From Candidatus Alistipes faecavium (GTDB lineage: Bacteria > Bacteroidota > Bacteroidia > Bacteroidales > Rikenellaceae), in the NCBI GenBank assembly GCA_019118605.1, contig DWYP01000032.1, positions 1-64,000 of the forward strand: a DNA stretch of 64,000 nt, given 5' to 3'. This document shows positions 24,755-31,882 of this stretch, piece by piece. Position numbers and translations under genes: made by a program. The first letter of the stretch is position 1; each line of letters starts with the position of its first letter. Below the pieces are notes generated by a model. That model was not told where the DNA came from and did no database searches. It saw only the letters and a program-made list of their open reading frames with translations.

Positions 24755-26305
24755 ATGGTAAAGATACTCTGGGTCGACGACGAAGTCGAACTGCTCAAAC
24801 CCCACGTCCTCTTCCTCACGCAGAAGGGCTACGAAGTGGATACCTGCAACAACGGATACGACGCCATAGACATGGCCGCGGAAGGCGCCTACGACCTCAT
24901 CATCCTCGACGAGATGATGCCCGGCATGACCGGACTCGAAACGCTGCCCCGCATCAAGGAGGTGCGTCCGACCACCCCGGTGATCATGGTCACCAAGAGC
25001 GAGGAGGAGAACATCATGAACAAGGCCGTGGGTTCGAAGATCGCCGACTACCTCATCAAGCCCGTCAACCCCAACCAGGTGCTGCTCTCGATCAAGAAGA
25101 ACGTCCACCAGCAGCAGCTCGTCACCGAGCAGACCACGGCCGACTACCGCTCGGAGTTCGGACGCATCTCCGCGTCGCTCCAGATGGCCGACAACTTCGC
25201 CGACTGGTGTTCGCTCTACCGCAGGATCACGGCCTGGGAGATCGAACTCTCGGAATCCACGGACCAGAGCATCCGCGAGGTGCTCACCTACCAGAAGAAC
25301 GAGGCCAACCAGGAGTTCTGCAAGTTCGTGCGCCGCAACTATTACGGATGGATCAACCGCCGCAGCGACCAGACGCCCGTGATGTCGCACACGCTCATGC
25401 GCTCGAAGATCTTCCCCACGGTCGATGAAAACCCCAAGACCACGCTGCTGCTGATCGACAATTTCCGCTATGACCAGTGGAGGTCGATCTCCTCGCTGCT
25501 CAGGGGCTACTACGACGTGGCCCAGGACGACTTCTACTGCGCGATCCTGCCCACGGCCACGCAATACGCCCGAAACGCGATCTTCGCCGGGCTGATGCCC
25601 CTTGCCATCGACAAGCTGATGCCCAACAAGTGGCTCAACGACAACGAGGAGGGCAGCAAGAACCAGTACGAGGAGGAGTTCCTGCGCCGCCTGATGAGCC
25701 GCAGCGGCAAGACATGGAAGTGCACCTTCGACAAGCTCGTGCGCCCGGAGCAGGGCCGCAAGCTCGTGGACAACATCCAGCGCATCTACGACGCCGACTT
25801 CTCGGTGATCGTCTACAACTTCCTCGACATCCTCTCCCACGCTCGTACCGAAACGGACATCATCCGCGAGCTCACCGAGGACGATGCGGCCTTCCGCTCG
25901 CTCACCCGCTCGTGGTTCGAGCACTCGGATCTCTACACGATCCTGAAGCTGCTCTCCGAAAACGGACACACGGTAATCATCACCTCGGATCACGGCACGA
26001 TCCGCGTGGACAACCCCGTGAAGGTGACCGGCGACCGCGAGACCTCGGCGAACCTCCGCTACAAGACGGGCCGCAACCTCGCCTACAACTCCCGCGAGGT
26101 CTACGAGATCCTGCGCCCCGAAGACGTGCAGCTTCCGTCGAGCAACCTCACCTCGAGCTACATCTTCGCCTACAACTCCGACTTCCTGGTCTACAACAAC
26201 GACGCGAACCGCCACATCCGCTACTACCGCAACACGTTCCAGCACGGCGGCATCTCGATGGAGGAGATGATCGTACCCTATATTGTTCTGAAACCCAAAC
26301 AGTAA
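24755..26305 (+). CDS. porX: PorX-type response regulator with PglZ phosphatase-like domain
   Basis: A 516-residue regulator without a DNA-binding domain. The receiver domain (1-120) has acidic residues D8-D9, the phosphoacceptor D52 in LIILDEMMPGMTG, T80 and K102 (YLIKPVNP). A helical linker leads to a PglZ domain (about 205-510) of the alkaline-phosphatase superfamily, with LLLIDNFRYDQW and ITSDHGTIRV supplying metal and active-site residues. In Porphyromonas gingivalis and Flavobacterium PorX controls the type IX secretion system and its PglZ domain cuts oligonucleotides. Here it is followed after 13 bases by tsaE. No PorY kinase or T9SS gene is in the window. Confidence 0.93.
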   Translation: MVKILWVDDEVELLKPHVLFLTQKGYEVDTCNNGYDAIDMAAEGAYDLIILDEMMPGMTGLETLPRIKEVRPTTPVIMVTKSEEENIMNKAVGSKIADYLIKPVNPNQVLLSIKKNVHQQQLVTEQTTADYRSEFGRISASLQMADNFADWCSLYRRITAWEIELSESTDQSIREVLTYQKNEANQEFCKFVRRNYYGWINRRSDQTPVMSHTLMRSKIFPTVDENPKTTLLLIDNFRYDQWRSISSLLRGYYDVAQDDFYCAILPTATQYARNAIFAGLMPLAIDKLMPNKWLNDNEEGSKNQYEEEFLRRLMSRSGKTWKCTFDKLVRPEQGRKLVDNIQRIYDADFSVIVYNFLDILSHARTETDIIRELTEDDAAFRSLTRSWFEHSDLYTILKLLSENGHTVIITSDHGTIRVDNPVKVTGDRETSANLRYKTGRNLAYNSREVYEILRPEDVQLPSSNLTSSYIFAYNSDFLVYNNDANRHIRYYRNTFQHGGISMEEMIVPYIVLKPKQ

Positions 26306-26318
26306 ACCTCACATACCG

Positions 26319-26747
26319 ATGAATGCACCGATGAAAACCATACACATCACCTCGCAGGACGAGCTCCCGCAGGTCGCCGAGGCGGTCATCCGCGCCCTCG
26401 GACGCCGCACGGTCGTGGCGCTGCGGGGCGAGATGGGCGCCGGGAAAACCACCCTGATCCGCGAGATCGTCGCGCAGCTCGGGGCGACGGACACCGTCAC
26501 GAGCCCGACGTTCGCACTGGTCAACCAGTACAAGGGAAGCGGGAACCGCACGATCTACCATTTCGACTTCTACCGCATCGAGGAGCTGCGCGAAGCCTAC
26601 GACCTGGGATACGAGGAGTATTTCTATTCGGGCGACATCTGCCTGGTGGAGTGGCCCGAGAAGATCGAGCCGCTGCTGCCCGAGAACACCATCCAGGTGC
26701 GCATTACGGTCGACAGCGCCACGGCCCGCACCTTCGAGATCGAATAA
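26319..26747 (+). CDS. tsaE: tRNA threonylcarbamoyladenosine biosynthesis ATPase TsaE
   Basis: ATPase needed with TsaB and TsaD for the t6A modification at A37 of ANN-decoding tRNAs. Of 142 residues, the Walker A GEMGAGKTT is at 37-45, SPTFALVNQY is the switch region and the conserved HFDFYRIE and LVEWPEK follow. The ATG at 26331 (MKTIHI) is an alternative start and gives a more usual N-terminus. Co-transcribed with porX; a terminator follows. Confidence 0.95.
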   Translation: MNAPMKTIHITSQDELPQVAEAVIRALGRRTVVALRGEMGAGKTTLIREIVAQLGATDTVTSPTFALVNQYKGSGNRTIYHFDFYRIEELREAYDLGYEEYFYSGDICLVEWPEKIEPLLPENTIQVRITVDSATARTFEIE

Positions 26748-26788
26748 CGGAAGGAACGCCCCGCCCGCCGGGTGGAGGCAATCCGCAT

Positions 26789-26830
26789 ACGGGAGAAGCC
26801 GCACAGACCGAGTGCGGCTTCTCCCGTTTT
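26789..26830 (+). terminator. terminator of porX-tsaE
   Basis: ACGGGAGAAGCCGCAC pairs with its exact complement (26812-26827) across seven bases, then TTT. Confidence 0.9.
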
Positions 26831-26849
26831 GCGTCTTCCGGCGGTGCGG

Positions 26850-26880
26850 GTTGCGCATATGAGAATTTTCGCTACCTTTG
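26850..26880 (+). promoter_or_regulatory. promoter for the SRPBCC gene
   Basis: GTTG (26850-26853), 19 bases, TACCTTTG (26873-26880). The -7 is exact and the -33 has one mismatch. Confidence 0.65.
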
Positions 26881-26944
26881 CGGGACAAATGCGCGAGGGC
26901 TCCCCCGCCGCATCCGGATACGACATATAAAATAAAGACATACC

Positions 26945-27361
26945 ATGCAGGAATACATCTCCAAACAGCACCAGATTCTCCGCCCCGCGGAGCAGATCTA
27001 CGCGGTCATCAGCCGCTTCGACAACCTTACGCCCGCGCTGGCCGACCGCGTCGAGGAGTGGCAGGCCGACGAGGAGCACTGTTCGTTCAAGGCCAAGGGT
27101 TTCACCGTAAGGCTCCGCATGGAGGAGCGTGTCGAACCCAAGCATGTGAAGATCGTGGGCGACGAGGGCGGCGTTCCGGTCGACTTCGCCTTCTGGATCC
27201 AGCTGCACAAGGTCTCCGACACCGACACGCGCCTGCGCCTGGTGCTGCACATCGAGCTGAACATGATGATGAAGATGATGATCGGCTCGAAGCTCCAGGG
27301 GGCCATCGACCAGATTGCCGAGGGCATCGCCCGGGCGCTGAACCAGGCCCCGGCCTTCTGA
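26945..27361 (+). CDS. SRPBCC/START-like small-ligand-binding protein
   Basis: A 138-residue cytoplasmic protein with the helix-grip layout: YISKQHQILRPAEQIYAVIS opens with a strand and short helix, the central sheet includes FKAKGFTVRLRMEER, and a long C-terminal helix (KLQGAIDQIAEGIARALNQ) closes the cavity. The methionine-rich HIELNMMMKMMIGSK is a hallmark of the Bacteroidetes members. The ligand is unknown. Monocistronic by its own promoter; a 19-bp repeat array starts about 20 bases after the stop. Confidence 0.8.
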   Translation: MQEYISKQHQILRPAEQIYAVISRFDNLTPALADRVEEWQADEEHCSFKAKGFTVRLRMEERVEPKHVKIVGDEGGVPVDFAFWIQLHKVSDTDTRLRLVLHIELNMMMKMMIGSKLQGAIDQIAEGIARALNQAPAF

Positions 27362-27381
27362 CCGGCGGCAGGCGCAGCAGA

Positions 27382-27480
27382 CGCGACTGGCGGCGGCAGG
27401 AACGGCTGGCAGCAACGAGAACGGCTGGCAGCGACGAGAACGGCTGGCGGCGGCAGGAACAGCTGGCAGCGGCAGGAACG
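27382..27480. repeat. 19-bp tandem repeat (about five units)
   Basis: Units AACGGCTGGCAGCAACGAG, AACGGCTGGCAGCGACGAG, AACGGCTGGCGGCGGCAGG and AACAGCTGGCAGCGGCAGG start at 27401, 27420, 27439 and 27458, with partial units on each side. It lies between a stop codon and a hairpin, not in a credible gene. Confidence 0.9.
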
Positions 27481-27513
27481 ACAGACACGGCGGACGCGGC
27501 TGAAACAGCAAAA

Positions 27514-27545
27514 AAACGGCTCCCGAAAGGTATCGGGGGCCGTTT
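27514..27545. terminator. hairpin between convergent genes, probable terminator
   Basis: AAACGGCTCCCGA pairs with TCGGGGGCCGTTT with a small loop and one extra base. Leftward it is followed by TTTTTTT-like sequence (complement of 27510-27516), so it serves at least the small membrane protein gene. Confidence 0.7.
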
Positions 27546-27583
27546 CACGTTGCCGCGCCGCAGGCTCCGCGGCCGGCATGCCG

Positions 27584-27895
27584 TCAGATCCGGGGTTTCT
27601 GCACCATGCGGATCACCAGCGAAAGGGCGTAGATCAGCATGCCGTAAATAGTCGGAATACAGCCCACGCGGAATCCGCCGGCCAGCAGCGAGGGGGAGAT
27701 GTCCCCGACCTTCTGCACGACGCCCATGGCCTGCGAGAAGCCGAACAGCGTGTAGACAATGCCGGTGATCAGGGCCAGCAGGCCGATCTCCCGAACCCAT
27801 GCGGGGGCCTTCCAGGCCGCGAGCAGCAGGCCGATCAGTTCGAGGGTCAGCAGGGACATGCCCCACAGTCCTCCTTCCAGAAAAAGGGTAAGCAT
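27584..27895 (-). CDS. small integral membrane protein, ExbB/MotA-like
   Basis: A 103-residue membrane protein. The start at 27895 (MLTLFLEGGLWGMSLLTLELI) is chosen because the promoter for this strand lies at 27940-27971, inside a longer open frame. Three hydrophobic segments are visible (about 8-24, 37-55 and 75-95). The order and the segment ALITGIVYTLFGFSQAM then GGFRVGCIPTIYGMLIYAL recall the last helices of the MotA/TolQ/ExbB channel family, but it is far shorter than a full channel protein. Divergent from the LytTR regulator gene. Confidence 0.7.
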   Translation of the reverse strand: MLTLFLEGGLWGMSLLTLELIGLLLAAWKAPAWVREIGLLALITGIVYTLFGFSQAMGVVQKVGDISPSLLAGGFRVGCIPTIYGMLIYALSLVIRMVQKPRI

Positions 27896-27939
27896 AAGCG
27901 AAAAGATTTTGGCGGTTGATTCGGGAATATTCCCCGTTG

Positions 27940-27971
27940 CAAAGATAGGGAACCGGGGGCCCGAAGGCAAA
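27940..27971 (-). promoter_or_regulatory. promoter for the small membrane protein
   Basis: TTTG (complement of 27968-27971), 20 bases, TATCTTTG (complement of 27940-27947). Both elements are exact. Confidence 0.8.
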
Positions 27972-28052
27972 AAAAACGGCTGTCGAAACCCGTTGTCGGC
28001 CGGTAGAAACCCGCTGCGGGGCATTTTCGGGCTGGATCCGGGGCCGAGGGGC

Positions 28053-28084
28053 GTTGCCGGGCCGGGAAAATTCACCTATCTTTG
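28053..28084 (+). promoter_or_regulatory. promoter for the LytTR gene
   Basis: GTTG (28053-28056), 20 bases, TATCTTTG (28077-28084), 18 bases before the ATG. Confidence 0.7.
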
Positions 28085-28101
28085 TACAAAGCAACCTCGC
28101 G

Positions 28102-28797
28102 ATGAAACAGAACCTGCCCCTGCTCTGGGGATTCGTCTCGGCCATACTGATCGCCCTCCTCTTCGGAGCCCTGGGATACGCCTGCGACCAGGCGATCCTG
28201 CTCACGGTGTTTTTCATGCCCGGGGTGCTGATCCTGCGCTATTTCATCCCGCAGGTGGCGGCCGGGGAGCGTTCCCGAAGGATTCCCGACACCGTTTATC
28301 TGCTGGCCGCCGTCGTCGCGATCGAGTACCTCGCGCTGATCTTCGGGCACCGCGTCGCCTTCGACACGCCGCCCGACGACCTGCCCGGGGCGGTTTTCAA
28401 TCCGCTGTTCATCCTCCTGCTCCTGGCCCTGTACATCGTCCCGGAGCGGCTCATCGAGCGGCATCTCGCGCAGCAGCTCCCCTACGACCGCACCCTGACG
28501 TTCGTCTCCGACCGCCGGAAGGTCACGCTCGACCCGGGGGAGATCCTCTACGTCGAATCGAACGACGACGAGGTGTGGATCCGCACCGCGGCGGGTGAAG
28601 CCTACCGCACGAAGACCCGCATTTCACAATGGGAGGCGCTGCTCGACGACAGGTTCCTGCGCGTTCACCGCTCCTACATCGTCAACACGGAGCGCATCGA
28701 CGAGGCGCTCCCGGGGCGTCTTCGGATCGGCGGACGGCAGATCGAGATTTCGCGCAAGTACAAGGAGCCGGTGCGCCGTCGGCTCGGGCAGTCCTGA
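28102..28797 (+). CDS. membrane-anchored LytTR DNA-binding regulator
   Basis: A 231-residue transcription regulator. About 125 N-terminal residues form four transmembrane helices (near 7-30, 32-50, 64-84 and 97-114). The C-terminal 100 residues are a LytTR domain: KVTLDPGEILYVESNDDEVWI, the segment DDRFLRVHRSYIVN and the closing GGRQIEISRKYKEPVRRRL. There is no receiver or kinase domain, so the membrane part probably senses the signal directly. Start at 28102 because the promoter -7 box overlaps an earlier in-frame start. The divergent small membrane gene is the obvious candidate partner or target. Confidence 0.9.
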   Translation: MKQNLPLLWGFVSAILIALLFGALGYACDQAILLTVFFMPGVLILRYFIPQVAAGERSRRIPDTVYLLAAVVAIEYLALIFGHRVAFDTPPDDLPGAVFNPLFILLLLALYIVPERLIERHLAQQLPYDRTLTFVSDRRKVTLDPGEILYVESNDDEVWIRTAAGEAYRTKTRISQWEALLDDRFLRVHRSYIVNTERIDEALPGRLRIGGRQIEISRKYKEPVRRRLGQS

Positions 28798-28897
28798 CGC
28801 CCCGGCAACGGCCGCCGGCATCCGCCGGGCCGTACAGGTCGGGGCGCAACCGCCGCGACCTCACTCGCCAAGCCGCACACACCGCATCCTGCGGAGG

Positions 28898-29512
28898 TTA
28901 CCGGGACATCGCCTCGGCCACGCGGCGGATCGTCGGAAAGGCGTCGCGCACGTGCTCCGCAGCCTCCGCGGGCGTGCACCACACCACGCGTTCGATCCCC
29001 TCTTCGGTCTGCGGCTGCAGCGCCGAAGGCTGCGTGGGGCGCAGCTCGAACCACCGCGTGCGCTTCAGTTCCCAGCGTTCGGTCTTCGGAAACCAGTAGG
29101 CGTGCAGCGTCTCGCACAGCGGCCGCACCGTCGCGGCGGCCACCCCCGTCTCCTCTTCGATCTCGCGCTCCGCGCACCGTTCGACGCTTTCCCCCGCCTC
29201 GAGGTGTCCCTTCGGAAGATCCCAGCGTCCGTTGCGGTGGATCATCAGCCACTCCCCGCGGTCGTTGACCACCACCCCTCCGGCCGCCTCGACCCGGGCG
29301 AACTGCGCGGCAAAGGCCGCGAAAGCTGCCTCCGGATCGGGCGCAAGCAGTACGACGGAGTTGTGCGATTCGAGAATTTTCAGTATCTTGGGGCGCGATA
29401 AGTCGCTGGCCGTGACACCCGGCAGCGCATACCATGTCCCGTCGGGCGCCGAAGCCGCGAATGCCACGGCCTTGTCGGCGAAATAGACGGTGCGGATCAT
29501 CGTGTGCAGCAT
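28898..29512 (-). CDS. Nudix hydrolase
   Basis: A 204-residue pyrophosphohydrolase. The Nudix box GHLEAGESVERCAEREIEEETG fits GX5EX7REUXEEXGU (written here without the last residue run into further sequence). It is preceded by DLPK and by AGGVVVNDRGEWLMIHRNGRW, typical of housecleaning or sugar-nucleotide types. About 70 extra N-terminal residues form a separate small domain common in Bacteroidetes relatives. ATG at 29500 is an alternative start. Divergent from the peptidase gene across a 48-base gap. Confidence 0.9.
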   Translation of the reverse strand: MLHTMIRTVYFADKAVAFAASAPDGTWYALPGVTASDLSRPKILKILESHNSVVLLAPDPEAAFAAFAAQFARVEAAGGVVVNDRGEWLMIHRNGRWDLPKGHLEAGESVERCAEREIEEETGVAAATVRPLCETLHAYWFPKTERWELKRTRWFELRPTQPSALQPQTEEGIERVVWCTPAEAAEHVRDAFPTIRRVAEAMSR

Positions 29513-29560
29513 GTTTTTCGGAATTCAAAAATACGAATAAATAGGAAAACCTCAACGAAA

Positions 29561-31717
29561 ATGAAAAAAATCATCCTGATGATGGCTATTGCAGCTCTGG
29601 GGCTGGGCGCCTGCGACCGGCAGCGTCCCGAACCCCTGAAGATCGACAACGCGCTGACGGCCGGGGAGATCGCCGCCGGGCTCTTCACCCCCGAGGTGAT
29701 GTGGAAGATGAGCCGCGCGGGCGGCGCCGCGCTCTCGCCCGACGGGAAGCGCTTCGTCTACCAGCAGACAGACTACAACATGGCGGAAAACCGCGGCGTG
29801 ACGACCCTCTGGATCGAGGAGCTCGACACGAAGGCCGTGACGCGCCTGAGCGACGGCACGTCGAACAGCCTCGCACCCCGCTGGAGCGCCGACGGGCGGC
29901 ACATCTACTTCCTCTCGGATCGCAGCGGCTCGATGCAGGTGTGGGAGATGTCGCCCGCGGGCGGCGACGTGCGCCAGTTGTCGGACTTCGCGCGCGATGT
30001 CGAAGGGTTCGGCATCTCGCCCCGCGGCGACAAGGCGTGGTACGTGCAGCGCGTGCAGGTCGCCGACCGCCGCTCGGCAGACATCCACAAGGACATGGAC
30101 AAGTCGAAGGCCCGGATCTACGACGACCTGATGGTACGCCACTGGGACTACTGGGACGAGGGTGAACACCTGCACATCTTCGTCGGCGACTTCGGGCCCG
30201 AGGGCATGAAGGAAGGCACCGACATCCTCGGCCCCGATGCGGCGTGGGACGCCCCGCTGGCCCCCTACTTCGACATGGCCGAGATCGCCTGGAACAACGC
30301 CGGGACGATGCTGGCCTACACGTGCAAACCCCTGACCGGCACGGAGTACGCCGTCTCGACCGATTCGGACATCTTCGTCTACGACGTCGCCTCGGGCGCC
30401 ACGCAGAACATCTGCAAGCCCACGAACTTCAACACCGGAGAGCCGATCGAACGGCTGCAGGAGAACCTCCCGGGATATGACAAGTATCCCGTCTGGTCGC
30501 CCGACGATTCGAAGATCGCCTTCCTCTCGCAGCGCCGCGCGGGCAACGAGTCGGACAAGGCGCGGCTGTTCCTCTACGACTGCGCGACGGCCGAGATGCG
30601 CGACCTGACGGAGGATTTCGACTACAACGCCCAGAACGTCGTCTGGGAGGGCAACGACCGGCTCTGGTTCGTGGCCCCGATCGAGGGGACGCTCCAGATC
30701 TGCCGCGTGGCGGCCGTGGACGGCGAGGTCGAGGTTCTCACGAAGGGCGACCACAGCATCAACGCCTTCACGATGGCCAGCGGACGGATCGTCGCCGAGC
30801 TGGCCACGATCTCCTCGGCCCCGGAGTTCTACGCGGTGAACCCCGCCGACGGGACCCTGGAGCAGATCTCCGCAATCAACCGCGCGGTCTACGAAAACAT
30901 CCGCATGGGCGAGGTGCAGAAGCGATGGGTGCGGACCACCGACGGCAAGCAGATGCTCACGTGGGTGATCCTCCCGCCGGACTTCGACCCCGCGAAGAAG
31001 TATCCCACGCTGCTCTACTGCGAGGGAGGCCCCCAGAGCGTCGTGGCAAACGGCTGGAGCTACCGCTGGAACTTCCAGCTCATGGCCGCACAGGGATATG
31101 TCGTCGTGGCCCCGAACCGCCGCGGCGTACCGTCGTTCGGGCAGGAGTGGCTCGACCAGATCTCGGGAGACTACTCCGGGCAGAACATCCGCGACTACCT
31201 CTCGGCCATCGACGACGTGGCGCGCGAGTCGTGGGCCGACGAGACCCGCATGGGGTGCGTCGGCGCCTCGTACGGCGGTTATTCGGTCTACTTCCTGGCC
31301 GGATGCCACGAGAAGCGGTTCAAGGCCTTCATCGCCCACTGCGGCATCTTCGACTTCGAGGCGATGTACGGCGAAACCGAAGAGCTCTTCTTCATCAACA
31401 ACGACTACGGAGGCCCCTACTGGGACACCGCGAACGCCACGGCACAGCGCTCCTACGCCAACTCCCCGCACAAGTTCGTGGCCCGCTGGGACACGCCGAT
31501 CCTCATCATCACCGGCGAGCGCGACTACCGCATCCCCTACACGCAGTCGCTCGAAGCCTTCACGGCCGCACGCGTGCGCGGCATCCCGGCGCGGCTTGTC
31601 GAGTTCCAGGACGAGGCGCACCAGGTCTTCAAGCCCCAGAACTCCATGGTCTGGAACCGCGAGTTCTTCGGCTGGCTCGACCGATACGTCAAACAGGCCC
31701 CGCACGGCAACCAGTAG
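29561..31717 (+). CDS. S9-family prolyl oligopeptidase-type peptidase, lipoprotein (DPP5-like)
   Basis: A 718-residue exported serine peptidase. The start at 29561 gives a lipoprotein leader ending LGLGAC (C18). A beta-propeller (about 40-460) carries WD-like turns such as GRHIYFLSDRSGSMQVW and PDDSKIAFLSQRR. The alpha/beta-hydrolase domain has the triad S570 (GASYGGYS), D655 (GERDYRIP) and H687 (DEAHQV). Family members release dipeptides from peptides in the periplasm. Monocistronic; a terminator follows within 25 bases. Confidence 0.95.
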   Translation: MKKIILMMAIAALGLGACDRQRPEPLKIDNALTAGEIAAGLFTPEVMWKMSRAGGAALSPDGKRFVYQQTDYNMAENRGVTTLWIEELDTKAVTRLSDGTSNSLAPRWSADGRHIYFLSDRSGSMQVWEMSPAGGDVRQLSDFARDVEGFGISPRGDKAWYVQRVQVADRRSADIHKDMDKSKARIYDDLMVRHWDYWDEGEHLHIFVGDFGPEGMKEGTDILGPDAAWDAPLAPYFDMAEIAWNNAGTMLAYTCKPLTGTEYAVSTDSDIFVYDVASGATQNICKPTNFNTGEPIERLQENLPGYDKYPVWSPDDSKIAFLSQRRAGNESDKARLFLYDCATAEMRDLTEDFDYNAQNVVWEGNDRLWFVAPIEGTLQICRVAAVDGEVEVLTKGDHSINAFTMASGRIVAELATISSAPEFYAVNPADGTLEQISAINRAVYENIRMGEVQKRWVRTTDGKQMLTWVILPPDFDPAKKYPTLLYCEGGPQSVVANGWSYRWNFQLMAAQGYVVVAPNRRGVPSFGQEWLDQISGDYSGQNIRDYLSAIDDVARESWADETRMGCVGASYGGYSVYFLAGCHEKRFKAFIAHCGIFDFEAMYGETEELFFINNDYGGPYWDTANATAQRSYANSPHKFVARWDTPILIITGERDYRIPYTQSLEAFTAARVRGIPARLVEFQDEAHQVFKPQNSMVWNREFFGWLDRYVKQAPHGNQ

Positions 31718-31740
31718 TCCGCCTGCCGGACAACGGCCGA

Positions 31741-31768
31741 AAAACCTGCTCCGCGGAGCAGGTTTTTT
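31741..31768 (+). terminator. terminator after the S9 peptidase gene
   Basis: AAAACCTGCTCC and GGAGCAGGTTTT form a perfect stem with a two-base centre, followed by more T residues. Confidence 0.93.
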
Positions 31769-31843
31769 TGTCTCCGCAGGCCCTCACGCCACCCCGGGAA
31801 ATGCGGCGTTCGTGATGAAAATCCGGGCGTTCGTTGAAAAAAG

Positions 31844-31874
31844 TTTGAGATCACGGAGCATGTACCTATTTTTG
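31844..31874 (+). promoter_or_regulatory. promoter of the fimbrillin-like/DUF4493/PCMD cluster
   Basis: TTTG (31844-31847), 19 bases, TATTTTTG (31867-31874). Both elements are exact. The first ATG is only 8 bases after the -7 box, so the transcript would have almost no leader. Confidence 0.8.
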
Positions 31875-31882
31875 CAACGTTC

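Noticed and set aside
27362..27583. Protein with repeats from the 19-bp array
   Set aside because: The unit length is not a multiple of three and the frame depends on an overlap with the SRPBCC gene.
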